A stretch of 64,000 nucleotides of DNA from Kamptonema formosum PCC 10802 (GCF_000332335.1 NZ_KB235948.1:4465492-4529491); one strand, 5' to 3'; positions 1 to 10,380 are shown, counted from the first letter of the stretch. Notes: generated from the sequence alone by a model not told the origin. Made by a program: numbers and translations.

Positions 1-60
1 CCCCCCAACCCCCTCCCCGTTCACGGGGAGGGGGAGAAGGAGAGGGGTTCATATTATTAA
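1..60. repeat. G/C-rich palindrome downstream of the TPS/CHAT gene
   Basis: Positions 9-34 form a near-perfect 12-bp inverted repeat (CCCCCTCCCCGT with ACGGGGAGGGGG). The same hairpin recurs at 26981-27006 after another gene and, in variant form, near 20490 and 45830. It lies just beyond the stop codon of the minus-strand gene, so it could end that transcript, but no clear T-run follows on the minus strand. I treat it as one copy of a dispersed repeat with possible terminator activity. Confidence 0.5.
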
Positions 61-81
61 GGTGCGACGGCAAAATTCATA

Positions 82-3000
82 TTACCACGGGCTGCCAATC
101 ATGGTAAAAGCGGACCAATAATAGGGGTGCTTGAGATTGTGGGATCCTTCGTTGAGCAATTCTGCCGGCAGGGAAACACCGGCACGAGTTCCGCTCCGCA
201 GCAACTGACCCCCTTCTATCCGCACTTCTCCCCGAATCATCGCCAGCTGCGCTTGACGCAGCGCCTCCGCTTTAATTTTGGCTGATGCCAAGTGCTGGTA
301 AAACTCGGTCATTAGCGCTAAAGTTCCGGCATCGCTAACATACCACAAACTGGCAACTGCTGACTTGACTCCTGCTGCCACCGCGAAACCGGCAAACCCC
401 AACTCCGCCTTTTCATCGCCGACTGCGGTGCGACAGGCAGACAGCACCAGCAACTCCACCGGCGGACTGTTCAGGTGAAGGTTGCGCAGCTCATCAAGGC
501 GCAGTTTGTCCTGCCACAGCTGAATGTAAGAGTTGCTGATTTTCCCCGCTTGAAATTCCCCATGCGTTGCCAGGTGAATGATAGGATAGGGATAGTTAGA
601 GCGCTGCTCCATCAGGTTGTCTCGCGTGAAGTCTTGATTCAAAAAGGCTTTGCCCTGCCACAACTTATGGGTAATTTCGGAAAGTTCCACCGGCACGGCT
701 AACAAGGGTTTGCGGTCGGGAAATTCCGACGCCCCCATCGCCAGAACTTGTTTCCCGTGGAGAGGCTGGTAGCGGGTGTCAATCAAGCTGACGCTGGGGA
801 TGAGCGCCAGGCTGTATTTTTCCACGAGAAACTGTTTGCCGTCATGCAGCGCCGCCACCGGCAGACTGCGCAACCCGGCATCCATACTGAACAGCAGCGT
901 GTCAATTTTAGCGGCTTGCAATTCCGCCTCTACCGGCGCAATCAGCCACTTATAAAGCTGCTGCGCCGGCTGCAAATAGCTGTCGGTGTTCCGTTGGCGA
1001 ACGTCTGTGATTTCGTCGCGAAAATCCCGGACAGCAAGCATCAGTTTCTGCCGCTCGACTGCCGGCACAGTCTTGCGAATAAACTTGCCTTCTGGCGTCA
1101 GCAGCACCACTTCCACTTGGTCAGGAAGTGCCGTAACATATATGATAGCAGAGCGGGTGCCGGTTTGGGAAGCAATCGTTGCCAAAGCGTCTCGGATGCT
1201 TTCTGTTGAGGTCAGCTTGTTAGAGATATCTGAGCCGAAGTAGTTGGTAAATTCCCGCTCGCGGGTTTGCTCCAACTGTGCGATGGCTTCCGCCGAATTC
1301 ACCGCCAGCTGGCTGCTATTAAGCACATTCAGACCGGCTGCGATCTCTTGGGCGCTGCTGCTGAGAGCGAGTTCGTTACTGTCGGGGGTGGCAGTTTTCC
1401 TGCCCGACAGGTTGGGGTTGATGCTGCTGTCAGAACTCAGGGTATGATTCAAGCTAGCAGACAGCACCGGCTGGGTTTGGGTTGAGGAAGCTACCTGCAC
1501 GGAGTTTGCGGGAGCGAAAACCGGCACCGGCACGGGATTAACGCCAGCATTGATATTCACTTCTCCCGTATCCTTGCGGACTTCACCCGTGTGAATCTGT
1601 CCGCTAGCGCTCGTGAGGTTTATATCCCCACTTCCTTGAGTGCCGGTGGAGGTGAGATTGCCAGTATTTATGTTACCAATTGCAGTGTTGGTGAGGTCGC
1701 CGGCAGTTCCGCCAATAGCGCTGGAGGTTTGAGCGCCGGTGTTTATGTCGCCACCGGCAGTGTTGGTGATGCTGCCAGAATTGCCATTCGTTGCGGTGGT
1801 GGTTTGGTTGCCGGCGGTAAGATTGCCACCGGCAGTGTTGGTGATATTGCCAGAATTGCCATTTGCGGAGCTTGTGGTTTGATTGCCGGCAGTCACATCT
1901 GAGCCGGCACTGTTGTCGATCTTCCCAGAATTGCCATTTGCGGCGCTGGTGGTTTGATTGCCGGCACTCACATCTGAGCCGGCAGTGTTGCTGATATTGC
2001 CGGAATCACCCTCACCGGTGGTTGTGCTTTGATTGCCGGTGCTGATGTCCTCACCGGCTGACACATTTATATTCCCCGAATCCCCTTCATCCGTGCGAGA
2101 CTGGATATTCAGAGTCGTGACGTTTCCCCCGGCACTCACTTGAATATTCCCCGCGCCCAAACTGCCTATCGAGTCCAAGTTGCCTGCCGCAATATTATTG
2201 CCATTGACGGTGATATTCCCGCTGGGCCCACTTCCCGCTTGCGTTGTGATAGTGTTTGTCGTGACGTTATTACTGTTGCTAGTCACAGTAATGTCGCCAC
2301 TTTCGGTGCTGCCATAGGAGGTGATGTTACCTGCTAGGGTAATGCTACCCGGACTCGTAGTGGTGATATCACCCGCCGTACCATTAGTAGAATAAGTGTC
2401 GAGATTGCCGCTAGCATTGATGCTATTTTGGCTGTCGCTGCGGATGCTAATATTGCCGCCGCGCGATGGGCCTTCGGAGCGGATGGTAGCGATTTCGACA
2501 TGTCCGGCTGCATTGATGGTAACATTGCCGGCAGCACCCCCAGAAGACATTGTATTGAGTGCGCCGGTGCTGGTATCTACCCCACCGCCGCTGCTTTCGA
2601 TGGTGATATTTCCGCCGGTGGCAATGCTCCCTTCAAGTGGGGTGAAGTTCAGCACACAGCCACTATAATCGCACAACTGGTCAGCGGAAAAACCCGCCAT
2701 TGACTCAATCTGCCCTGTTTTAATATCCCCAGAAGCCGTCAGGGTGACAGAACCCGCACTCCCCTGAGTTGAATAAGAGGATAGCCCACCACCGGTAGTG
2801 TCAATGCCACCGCCACTGCTAGTGAGGGTTATATCCCCCCCACTGCCGGTGACCGTGCCCAAAGAATACGACCAGATGTCATCTGTTTTAATATCCCCAG
2901 AAGCGCTCAGGGTTACAGAACCCGCATTCCCCTCATTGGATCTGGAGGATAGGCTGCCACCGACAGTTTCAATGCCACCGGCGCTGCTCTTGATTTCGAT

Positions 3001-6000
3001 ATTCCCCCCACTGCCGCTGCTTGAAATTGACTCGATTCCACTTATCTTAATATGCCCAGAAGCCGTCAGGGTGACAGCACCCGCATTTGCCTGAATTGAA
3101 TAAGAGGATAGCGAGCCACCGGCAGTGTCAATGCCACCGGCAGTGCTGGTGAGGGAGATATTCCCCCCAGAGCCGGTGCCATTTGAATACGACCTGATAT
3201 CCCCTGTCTTAATATCCCCAGAAGCCATCAGGGTGACAGAACCCCCATTTCCTGCTTCTGAATAGGAGGATAGCATACCGGAGGCAGTATTAATGCCACC
3301 AGCACTGCAGGTGAGGGCGATATTCCCCCCAGAGCCGGTGGCATTAGAGTTCGACCTGATATCCCCTGTCTTAATATCTCCAGAAGCCGTCAGGGTGACA
3401 GAACCTCCATTTCCCTGTGCGGAGGTGGAGTTGAGAGTGGTGGCGGTGGCATCAATGCCACCGCCGGTGCTATTTAAGGTGATATTTCCGGAATTGCCAG
3501 AAAATGGACTAACAGTGCTCACCGGCTCCGCAACCGTGATGTCACCGGCAGCGCGTAGCGAAACCTCTCCCCCACCTGAAGTTATAATCCCCACAGGCTG
3601 ATCGGTAGCGCCACCCACCGTCACTCCCCCCGCTGGAGACTCGAAAAACGCCCCCCCACTTCCTGCGCTTGCCTGTAAATTGCTGACACTGATGCGCAGC
3701 GGTTCTGCCGGCAGCCCAATGCTGCCTGCATCTAATATTTCTGTCTGGAATAAAGCACTGCCGGCGGTAATTAACGAGTCGGCTGAGCTGCGCAGGATAT
3801 TCCCCGCTATGGCACTGACGGTGAGAGCGCCTGCCGTGTTTATATTGCTCAGGGTGATATTGCCAACTTCTCCAAGCTGGCCCAATTCTATGGCAATATT
3901 GCCGGTGCCGGCCTTCAACGTCGCGCCCGGTGCCATTGTCACGGAACCGGCACCCGATTCGCGATAATTCGGGTTAGCGCCGTTATAGTTCCCTCGCAAG
4001 GTAATATTGCCGTTCCCGCCTGAGGTGTCGATGTCGGCGTTTATGTTGATGCTGCGACCGGCATTGAGTTCTAAATTGGAAATTGAGCTACTTTTAATGG
4101 GTTCGCTGACGGTAATGTCGTTGTGAGCGTTCAGGGTGACATCCCCGGCGACAGCGCTAATATTGCTGGCACTGGCAGTGACGCTGGCGTCTGAGTTCGT
4201 ATTGAAGGCACCATCTTTGCCAGAAGCAGCAATTGTGATATTCCTCGCACCGCTCAAGCTCCCTGCGGATATGCTGCCGGCGTAAGCATTTATGGCCAGA
4301 GCCCCTGGAGTGCCATTTGTTGAAGTGGAAGCGGAGTCAAAGAATCCCCGGTTGATGATGTCACTCAAGTTGCTGGTAATGGTAATGTCCCCACCCTGCA
4401 AGAAGCCAAACGATTTGATGTCGCCGGTTAAGATTATACCACTGGCACTCAGGGAAACAGAACCCCCATTCCCCTGAGATGAAGAAGAGTCTAGCTCGCC
4501 ACCGGCAGTATCAATGGCACCGGCACTGCTATTGAGGGTGATATTCCCGCCACTGCTGGTGTATGAACCCGAGGAGATGGAACCTGTCTTAATATTCCCA
4601 GAAGCTGTCAGGGTGACAGCACTGCCATTCCTCTCCCTTGAAAAAGTTTCTAGCCACCCACGGGCGGTGTCAATCCCACCGGCACGGCTCTTGAGGGTGA
4701 TATCCCCCGCCTGGAACAGCGCATACGACCGGATCGCACCCGTCTTAATATCCCCATCAGCCGTCAGGGTGACAGAACCGCCTTTTTCCTCACCTGTAAA
4801 AATACTAGACATACTCCACGCATTTGAAAAAGAGGTTATCCGTCCCATAGAAGTGTCAATCGCACCGGCACTGCTATTGAGTGCGATATTCCCCCCACGT
4901 CTCATTTCCGAACTCGAACTGATGTTACCGGTCTTAATATCCCCAGAAGCTGTCAGGGTGACTGAACCGCCATTCCCCTTTTTTGAAGAAGCGTCTAGCC
5001 CGCCAAGGCTGGGATCAACAGGGTCTACCCCGCCAGTGGTTGTATCAATGCCACCGGCACGGCTAGTGAGGGTGATATTCCCCCCATTGACGGGATTATC
5101 CAACATCTCTATCTCTGAGATTGAATCACCTGAATACGACCGGATCTCACCTGTCTTAATATCCCCAAAAGCACTCAGGGTGACAGAACCCCCATCACTC
5201 TTCAATGAATAGGCAGACAGACTGCCGGCACGGCTATCAATGGCACCGCTGCGACTTTCTAGGGTGATATTCCCTCCCGTACCCCTGCCGCCCCGGTCGC
5301 CGCCCTCTTGCAACGCAACATGCCCTGATGCCGAGGAAATCGCACCTGTTACAATGTCTAGTTGCGCCGTCAGGGTGATATTTCCCCCATTCCCATTATA
5401 AGAACTGGCGTCCAGTTTGCCGGCACTCGTATTAATCCCACCGGCACTGCTGCTGAGAGTTATATCCCCCCCTCTGCCGGTGACTGACAGGGGCGGCGAC
5501 ACTGAACCTATCTGAACAGAACCACCTGAGATGCCGGCACTCGCATTCATCCCACCGCCACTGCTATCAATGGGAATTAGACCCCCCCCTGTGCCGGTGT
5601 CCGACACAGTCGGCGGAGGCGACACAGGCGGCGGAGGCGGCGGCGGCGGCGGCACGGGAATACTCCCAGAATCACCTGTGATGCCGGCACTCGTATCAAT
5701 CCCTCCGTCAGAGCTATTGATGGAAATTATACCCCCGTCTGTGCCGGTGTCCGAGGAAGGCGGCGGCAAGGTGCCGGTCTGAATTCCCCCAGAATCACCA
5801 GACGTGCCGGCACTGCTGCTTGGGGAGCTCTCCCCACTAGCGATGCCGGTGGAAGCTGACCGCAAGGAACCTGTTACAATATCTGATGTGGCATTGAGCG
5901 TAATGGAACCGCCGTTTTCTGGGGCGCTCGTGTCAATATTGCCAACAGTTATTGCCTGCGCCGAAATTGTAATATTTCGCCCTTCCGCGCGGATGGTGTC

Positions 6001-7653
6001 CCCCGCATTCATAGAAAATGAGCCGGTGCCATCGCTATCCGCATCCGCCGTCAGGGTAATCGTGCCGGTGCCCGGTTTAAAGCTTAATTCATTGTCCGAC
6101 AAGTCTGAGACGGTGATATCATTACTCGCCTCTAACTTGACATCAGCGTTCCCGTCCAGACTTTCCAGCTTGGCCTCAGAGATGGTAAAGGTGCCGGTGC
6201 CCTCCCCAAACAGGACTTCACTGTCCGTCACTTCACTCTCCGAGTCCCCGCCATCTCCATCCGCGATTATAATATTTTCTGGGTCTAGCAGCAAGATGCC
6301 CGGAGTGCCCAATGCGGCGCTCACATCAACAGTCCCCCGGAAAATTAGGTTCTCTTTTCCCGAGACTTCCACAAATCCGCCACTCCCAGAATTTATCCCC
6401 CCACGGGCGCTAATATGACCCAAGAAATGTGTCGTTTTATCTGACCAAACTATAACACGTCCCCCATCTCCATTCCATAGGGCGTCCGCATTAATTGCCG
6501 AATCCGAACTGACAAACGTGTGTGAGGCATTCAAGGGGCGCACAGGCAAGTTCACAGGCGGGTGCACAGGCGAGACGCCTGTGCTACGTCCTTTATAGTC
6601 GCCGCCAATCAGCACCTCCCCGCCGGCAATTGCGCCCGAAGCGTTAATATTAGCGCCGATAAGTCCAGCGCGAGCGCCCAAAACATTGACCGCGCCGCCA
6701 ACACCACTCGGCGCAGACACATCTATATTCCCCGCAACAATTGCCATCCCCGATTCTGCCGGTATCCTCACCCCAGAACCTGTCAACAACACCTCGCCTT
6801 TCTCACTCACACTCAGCGCAGAGGCGTGCCCAAAATCTGGTCTGCCGGTCAGCAATTGTGGCAGCGACAATGGAGTGAGCTTTTCATTATTATGACGTAG
6901 GACAGGCGTCCCGCCTGTCCCTCCCCCCAATGCCACCGCCTCAATGTCCAAACTCAACAAATGCCCCTCTTGAGAAAGTCGCACGGCACTCTCACCCGGC
7001 ACACCGGCAATGGTAATATTCCCCCCAGGACTTGTCAGGGTGCCGGTGTTTATTACTGTCCCCCCCAACAAGGTTAGACTGTTCCCAGATGTTAAGCTTA
7101 AATTCCCCTCATTGACAATCGCCCCTGGCTGTGATCTTGCGAAATTAAACGCACTCGGAGTCCCCACTAAAATATTGTAATCATTGCTACCCACCGCATT
7201 AAACCAGCCCGCACCAAACCCAATGCCGGTGGCTGCTGTCGCGGTGAAGGATGCCGGTACATTCAAGCTGGCATTTGGGCCAAACATGATGCCGGCGGGG
7301 TTCATCAGAAATAGATTCGAGTTCCCCCCGGTGACTTGGATTAATCCATTTATATAAGAAGCGTCGCTCCCGACGATCCGCCCCAGAATATTGCGGATAT
7401 CCGGATTCGAGATAAAGTTGGCCGTCTGCCCCTCGCTCAGGCCAAATTTCTGGAAACTGTGGAAGAGATTCGCGCCATCTCTTGACAGGGAACCGCCTTG
7501 TATGTTAAATGTATTTCCCTCTCGCGTGACCGCCGTGCCGGTGCCGTCGGGTGCCGGTGTGACCGGTTGGGCGCGTGCCGGTGTGGCGGCTGCTAGTGAG
7601 GCGATAAAGGGAATAATTACCAGCAACGAACTCAATGACCCGGCGGGTTTCAT
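82..7653 (-). CDS. Filamentous haemagglutinin-type (TPS) protein with C-terminal CHAT protease domain
   Basis: A giant exported protein of about 2523 residues. The start at 7653 (MKPAGS) is preferred over 7662 because the paralog at 27676 starts the same way. A signal peptide (hydrophobic LLVIIPFIASLAAA, then ARA) precedes a two-partner-secretion domain (about residues 30-270) with [10 protein letters not shown] and NPAGIMFG motifs. A longer TPS-associated segment follows, with GGFVEVSGK and LLLDPENI. Next come many approximately 50-residue beta-helix repeats built on [17 protein letters not shown] and [17 protein letters not shown] poly-proline run lies near residue 670. The last roughly 330 residues are a CHAT caspase-like domain with the His-Cys dyad in HLATHGEF (His codon 562-564) and [15 protein letters not shown] domains are exported through an outer-membrane TpsB pore; none is encoded in this window. 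Surface display with protease activity is inferred. Two in-frame palindromic insertions are described separately. Confidence 0.93.
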   Translation of the reverse strand: MKPAGSLSSLLVIIPFIASLAAATPARAQPVTPAPDGTGTAVTREGNTFNIQGGSLSRDGANLFHSFQKFGLSEGQTANFISNPDIRNILGRIVGSDASYINGLIQVTGGNSNLFLMNPAGIMFGPNASLNVPASFTATAATGIGFGAGWFNAVGSNDYNILVGTPSAFNFARSQPGAIVNEGNLSLTSGNSLTLLGGTVINTGTLTSPGGNITIAGVPGESAVRLSQEGHLLSLDIEAVALGGGTGGTPVLRHNNEKLTPLSLPQLLTGRPDFGHASALSVSEKGEVLLTGSGVRIPAESGMAIVAGNIDVSAPSGVGGAVNVLGARAGLIGANINASGAIAGGEVLIGGDYKGRSTGVSPVHPPVNLPVRPLNASHTFVSSDSAINADALWNGDGGRVIVWSDKTTHFLGHISARGGINSGSGGFVEVSGKENLIFRGTVDVSAALGTPGILLLDPENIIIADGDGGDSESEVTDSEVLFGEGTGTFTISEAKLESLDGNADVKLEASNDITVSDLSDNELSFKPGTGTITLTADADSDGTGSFSMNAGDTIRAEGRNITISAQAITVGNIDTSAPENGGSITLNATSDIVTGSLRSASTGIASGESSPSSSAGTSGDSGGIQTGTLPPPSSDTGTDGGIISINSSDGGIDTSAGITGDSGSIPVPPPPPPPPPVSPPPTVSDTGTGGGLIPIDSSGGGMNASAGISGGSVQIGSVSPPLSVTGRGGDITLSSSAGGINTSAGKLDASSYNGNGGNITLTAQLDIVTGAISSASGHVALQEGGDRGGRGTGGNITLESRSGAIDSRAGSLSAYSLKSDGGSVTLSAFGDIKTGEIRSYSGDSISEIEMLDNPVNGGNITLTSRAGGIDTTTGGVDPVDPSLGGLDASSKKGNGGSVTLTASGDIKTGNISSSSEMRRGGNIALNSSAGAIDTSMGRITSFSNAWSMSSIFTGEEKGGSVTLTADGDIKTGAIRSYALFQAGDITLKSRAGGIDTARGWLETFSRERNGSAVTLTASGNIKTGSISSGSYTSSGGNITLNSSAGAIDTAGGELDSSSSQGNGGSVSLSASGIILTGDIKSFGFLQGGDITITSNLSDIINRGFFDSASTSTNGTPGALAINAYAGSISAGSLSGARNITIAASGKDGAFNTNSDASVTASASNISAVAGDVTLNAHNDITVSEPIKSSSISNLELNAGRSININADIDTSGGNGNITLRGNYNGANPNYRESGAGSVTMAPGATLKAGTGNIAIELGQLGEVGNITLSNINTAGALTVSAIAGNILRSSADSLITAGSALFQTEILDAGSIGLPAEPLRISVSNLQASAGSGGAFFESPAGGVTVGGATDQPVGIITSGGGEVSLRAAGDITVAEPVSTVSPFSGNSGNITLNSTGGGIDATATTLNSTSAQGNGGSVTLTASGDIKTGDIRSNSNATGSGGNIALTCSAGGINTASGMLSSYSEAGNGGSVTLMASGDIKTGDIRSYSNGTGSGGNISLTSTAGGIDTAGGSLSSYSIQANAGAVTLTASGHIKISGIESISSSGSGGNIEIKSSAGGIETVGGSLSSRSNEGNAGSVTLSASGDIKTDDIWSYSLGTVTGSGGDITLTSSGGGIDTTGGGLSSYSTQGSAGSVTLTASGDIKTGQIESMAGFSADQLCDYSGCVLNFTPLEGSIATGGNITIESSGGGVDTSTGALNTMSSGGAAGNVTINAAGHVEIATIRSEGPSRGGNISIRSDSQNSINASGNLDTYSTNGTAGDITTTSPGSITLAGNITSYGSTESGDITVTSNSNNVTTNTITTQAGSGPSGNITVNGNNIAAGNLDSIGSLGAGNIQVSAGGNVTTLNIQSRTDEGDSGNINVSAGEDISTGNQSTTTGEGDSGNISNTAGSDVSAGNQTTSAANGNSGKIDNSAGSDVTAGNQTTSSANGNSGNITNTAGGNLTAGNQTTTATNGNSGSITNTAGGDINTGAQTSSAIGGTAGDLTNTAIGNINTGNLTSTGTQGSGDINLTSASGQIHTGEVRKDTGEVNINAGVNPVPVPVFAPANSVQVASSTQTQPVLSASLNHTLSSDSSINPNLSGRKTATPDSNELALSSSAQEIAAGLNVLNSSQLAVNSAEAIAQLEQTREREFTNYFGSDISNKLTSTESIRDALATIASQTGTRSAIIYVTALPDQVEVVLLTPEGKFIRKTVPAVERQKLMLAVRDFRDEITDVRQRNTDSYLQPAQQLYKWLIAPVEAELQAAKIDTLLFSMDAGLRSLPVAALHDGKQFLVEKYSLALIPSVSLIDTRYQPLHGKQVLAMGASEFPDRKPLLAVPVELSEITHKLWQGKAFLNQDFTRDNLMEQRSNYPYPIIHLATHGEFQAGKISNSYIQLWQDKLRLDELRNLHLNSPPVELLVLSACRTAVGDEKAELGFAGFAVAAGVKSAVASLWYVSDAGTLALMTEFYQHLASAKIKAEALRQAQLAMIRGEVRIEGGQLLRSGTRAGVSLPAELLNEGSHNLKHPYYWSAFTMIGSPW
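6564..6584. repeat. 21-nt 9-3-9 palindrome inside coding sequence
   Basis: GCACAGGCG, a 3-nt loop (AGA) and CGCCTGTGC, followed by TAC, form a perfect 9-bp inverted repeat inside the TPS/CHAT gene. It is the same family as intergenic copies at 19663-19683, 41894-41914 and 44509-44529. On the gene's strand it encodes part of STGVSPVHPPVN, a segment that looks foreign to the surrounding glycine/serine-rich repeats. Confidence 0.8.
6900..6920. repeat. 21-nt 9-3-9 palindrome inside coding sequence
   Basis: GGACAGGCG-TCC-CGCCTGTCC is a perfect inverted repeat that encodes GTGGTPVLRH on the minus strand. The paralogous protein (27676-33963) has a shorter, unrelated stretch here, between LSLDIE and PLSLPQLL. 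This is best read as an in-frame insertion of a mobile palindrome. Confidence 0.8.
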
Positions 7654-8089
7654 TAGGTACATAGCCTTAATTCTATTTTTTAACCACTGGTTATAAGTCT
7701 AGAATAGTTTTGATAAATTAGCAACACCTTCCGCTTTTTTTACTGGAAGGCCGCCAGGGTGAGTATAAGTGCTTATGACAGTTCGGATCGATGCGGTCAG
7801 AACCCGGTTAACTTCGGCAAAACCCGATTTATTTACGCCCGCTCTTTCGCCTTCCTTAAGTATCACACCTTTCGCCCCTATGAATTATACTTCTAATTCA
7901 ATCGTAGGAATTATATCTTAATATTAATTAATTCAATATAAAATAAATATGCAGCTACATGAAATTTGCCCTAGCAGCCGGCACTTGACCGCAACTGCCG
8001 GCGGGCCAGCAGCCAGCGCGGTAGCCCCAAAAAGGGGCACACTTAGCCCCGTGCCCGCTTGCAGGAGAGGGTTGGGGTGGCGAGCTCCA
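7654..8089. other. Intergenic region upstream of the TPS/CHAT gene and hisB
   Basis: A divergent gap, A/T-rich at 7860-7960. It contains the undetected promoter of the minus-strand TPS/CHAT gene. Near 8049-8080 there is a degenerate G-rich stretch resembling the dispersed CCCC/GGGG hairpin family. I see no gene. Confidence 0.5.
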
Positions 8090-8119
8090 TTGCCGGCACT
8101 CAGCAGAACGTGATATAAT
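8090..8119 (+). promoter_or_regulatory. Putative sigma70-type promoter of hisB
   Basis: TTGCCG at 8090-8095 and a consensus TATAAT at 8114-8119, with an 18-bp spacer, lie 24 bp upstream of the hisB ATG. The -10 box is perfect and the -35 box partial. It is predicted from sequence only. Confidence 0.45.
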
Positions 8120-8143
8120 TCGCTTCCCTAGCCAGCAGCTGCC

Positions 8144-8785
8144 ATGCAAACACGCGACCGCAACCCCCAAACCCTCCCCAACCCAGAACAGCCACCGGCA
8201 CGCACCGCCAGTGTCCGCCGCACCACCGGCGAAACCGACGTGCAAGTCAGCCTCAACCTGGATGGCACCGGCATGTGCACCGCCAAAACCGGCATCCCCT
8301 TCCTCGACCACATGCTGCACCAGATCGCCTCCCACGGACTGATCGACCTGGACGTTCGCGCCACCGGCGACATCGAAATCGACGATCACCACACCAACGA
8401 AGACGTGGGCATCACCCTGGGGCAAGCCCTAGCCAAAGCCCTCAGCGATCGCAAAGGCATCGTCCGCTTTGGCCACTTCACCGCCCCCCTCGATGAAGCC
8501 CTGATTCAAGTCGCCCTGGACTTTTCCGGACGCCCCCACCTCAGCTACGGGTTGCAAATCCCCACCCAGCGCGTCGGCACCTACGACACCCAACTCGTGC
8601 GCGAATTTTTCGCCGCCCTCGTCAACCACAGCCAAATCACCCTGCACATCCGCCAGCTCTCCGGCATTAACTCCCACCACATCATCGAAGCCACCTTCAA
8701 AGCCTTCGCCCGCGCCCTGCGCATGGCCACCGAAATCGACCCCCGCCGCGCCGGCAGCATTCCCAGTTCCAAAGGCGTTTTGTAA
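8144..8785 (+). CDS. hisB: Imidazoleglycerol-phosphate dehydratase
   Basis: A monofunctional HisB of 213 residues, the usual bacterial length. It dehydrates imidazole-glycerol-phosphate to imidazole-acetol-phosphate in histidine biosynthesis, in the cytoplasm. The two halves of the metal site are visible: [11 protein letters not shown] and [11 protein letters not shown] in the first repeat, [15 protein letters not shown] in the second. The first about 25 residues, rich in Pro/Gln/Arg, precede the conserved [12 protein letters not shown] start and may be a short lineage-specific extension. The next histidine-pathway gene, hisC, follows on the same strand after about 160 bp. That gap holds an inverted repeat, so tight co-transcription is not assured. 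Confidence 0.97.
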   Translation: MQTRDRNPQTLPNPEQPPARTASVRRTTGETDVQVSLNLDGTGMCTAKTGIPFLDHMLHQIASHGLIDLDVRATGDIEIDDHHTNEDVGITLGQALAKALSDRKGIVRFGHFTAPLDEALIQVALDFSGRPHLSYGLQIPTQRVGTYDTQLVREFFAALVNHSQITLHIRQLSGINSHHIIEATFKAFARALRMATEIDPRRAGSIPSSKGVL

Positions 8786-8856
8786 TATCAATTTTGGATT
8801 TTAGATTTTGGATAATGGAATTGAAAAAGACGGCAGGAAAGCTTTTTCATCCACAG

Positions 8857-8917
8857 TAGGGGCGGGTTGACAGACAATCTTGGCTTCCCGCAGACATCCG
8901 GAGTGAACCCGCCCCTA
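8857..8917. repeat. Inverted-repeat element between hisB and hisC
   Basis: TAGGGGCGGGTT (8857-8868) and AACCCGCCCCTA (8906-8917) are perfect 12-bp inverted ends around a 37-nt centre. A related GGGCGGGC...GCCCGCCCC sequence surrounds the small element at 55230-55399, so this is a dispersed family. In RNA it would form a strong hairpin and could attenuate read-through into hisC. Confidence 0.7.
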
Positions 8918-8945
8918 ATATCTATCTCAACTTTGTGTGAAATCC

Positions 8946-10079
8946 ATGCTTCCATTTATCCGCTCCGACCTTGGCGAGCTCAGCGCCTACACCCCCAATC
9001 CAGGCGGCACCCCAGACGAGCCCGCTCCCATTTCCCCCGACCGGCTCGACGCCAACGAAAGCCCCTACGACTTGCCCTCTGACTTAAAACAAAAGCTGGC
9101 TTGGACTTACCAGCAGGAAATCGAGTCGAACCGCTATCCAGATGGCAGCCACGCCGCCCTCAAACAAGCCATCGCCGAATATGTCTGCGAAACAGCCACT
9201 CCCTCGCCAGCAGATAGCATCACCCCAGAAAATATCACCGCCGGCAATGGCTCCGACGAACTGATCCGCTCCCTAATTATGGCCACCTGCTTGCGCGGAG
9301 AAGGCTCTGTCCTCGTGGCCAATCCCACCTTCTCCATGTATGCAATTCTGGCAGAAACCCTCGGCGTGCCGGTTGTGCCGGTGGGGCGCAGTGAAACGAA
9401 CTTTGAAATGGACTTGGGGGCGGCGCAGCAGGCGATAGAACAAACCCAGAACCCGCCGGTGCGTGCCGTGTTCGTCGTCCACCCCAACTCCCCCACCGGC
9501 AGCGCCCTCACGCCGGCTGAACTCGACTGGCTCAGGAATTTGCCTCCGCACATTCTCGCAGTCATTGACGAAGCTTATTTTGAATTCAGTAGAAATACGG
9601 TTGCGGCGGAGCTGCGCAGCCACCCCAACTGGGTTATTTTGCGGACATTTTCCAAAGCCTTCCGGCTGGCAGCCCACCGAGCCGGTTATGCCATCGGCAA
9701 CCCAGAACTGATCGCCACCCTGGAAAAAATCCGCCTCCCCTACAATTTGCCCAGCTTCACCCAAGCAGCAGCCCTCAGCGCACTGCGCCACCGGCACGAA
9801 CTGCTGGCGTCGGTGCCCGAAATTCTCGCCGAGCGCGACAGGTTGAGAGACGCCCTCGCCCAGATGCCGGCGCTCCAGGTGTGGCCCACCGACGCCAATT
9901 TCATCTACCTGCGGCTCTCTGGTGCCGGTGGCAATGACGCCTTGGCGAGCCTCACCGAGCAGCTGAGAGCCGGTGGCACCCTCGTGCGCCACACCGGCGG
10001 CGGTTTGCGAATCACCGTCGGCACCCCCGAAGAGAACTCCCGGACACTCCGGCGTTTTAAAGCACTTTTCAGCCGGTAG
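8946..10079 (+). CDS. hisC: Histidinol-phosphate aminotransferase
   Basis: A PLP-dependent fold-type I aminotransferase of 377 residues that converts imidazole-acetol-phosphate and glutamate to histidinol-phosphate. Visible signatures are LDANESPYD near the N-terminus, [10 protein letters not shown] (cofactor phosphate region), PNSPTG at about 180-185, DEAYFEF at about 208-214, and the PLP lysine in [16 protein letters not shown] (Lys237). The ATG at 8946 gives the conserved MLPFIRSDL start; an in-frame GTG nine bases upstream is possible. HisC is two steps after HisB in the same pathway, which supports both assignments. Related aromatic aminotransferases share this fold, but the hisB neighbour favours HisC. 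Confidence 0.93.
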   Translation: MLPFIRSDLGELSAYTPNPGGTPDEPAPISPDRLDANESPYDLPSDLKQKLAWTYQQEIESNRYPDGSHAALKQAIAEYVCETATPSPADSITPENITAGNGSDELIRSLIMATCLRGEGSVLVANPTFSMYAILAETLGVPVVPVGRSETNFEMDLGAAQQAIEQTQNPPVRAVFVVHPNSPTGSALTPAELDWLRNLPPHILAVIDEAYFEFSRNTVAAELRSHPNWVILRTFSKAFRLAAHRAGYAIGNPELIATLEKIRLPYNLPSFTQAAALSALRHRHELLASVPEILAERDRLRDALAQMPALQVWPTDANFIYLRLSGAGGNDALASLTEQLRAGGTLVRHTGGGLRITVGTPEENSRTLRRFKALFSR

Positions 10080-10199
10080 AGAGACAGGAAAGTGAGTCCG
10101 AAATTAGGGTATTAGGGGATTAGGGCTGGCAAACTTGCTTGAGTTACGGTTAATTAATTTTCATAAAATTCCTGTGGGGGGTTTCTTAAAGAAACCCGG

Positions 10200-10380
10200 T
10201 TTCTGAACCGGCATGGCCTCGGGCGCATGGCCTCGGGCGCATGGCGGGGACACGCAAAACAATCAATCGAAAATCTGGGCATCGAAAATCCGGGCATCCA
10301 AAATCCGGGCATCCAAAATCCAAAATTCACAATGCGATGATGCCCCATGCCCCATGCCCAATGCGCCATACCCAATCTAA
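10200..10380. repeat. Cluster of short tandem repeats
   Basis: It holds a doubled GCATGGCCTCGGGC (10211-10242) and a 15-nt unit, roughly AAAATCCGGGCATCC, repeated imperfectly about three times (10269-10322). A run of CCCCATG/CCCAATG heptamers follows (10337-10376), similar to the STRR heptanucleotide repeats of filamentous cyanobacteria. An AAACCCGGTTTC palindrome lies at about 10192. There is no gene. Confidence 0.7.

Noticed and set aside
475-6900. Many plus-strand open frames opposite the first TPS/CHAT gene (up to 232 residues)
   Set aside because: They are antisense shadows of a low-complexity repeat gene, Pro/Ser/Leu-rich with periodic PEALRVT-type strings that are the reverse reading of the repeats.
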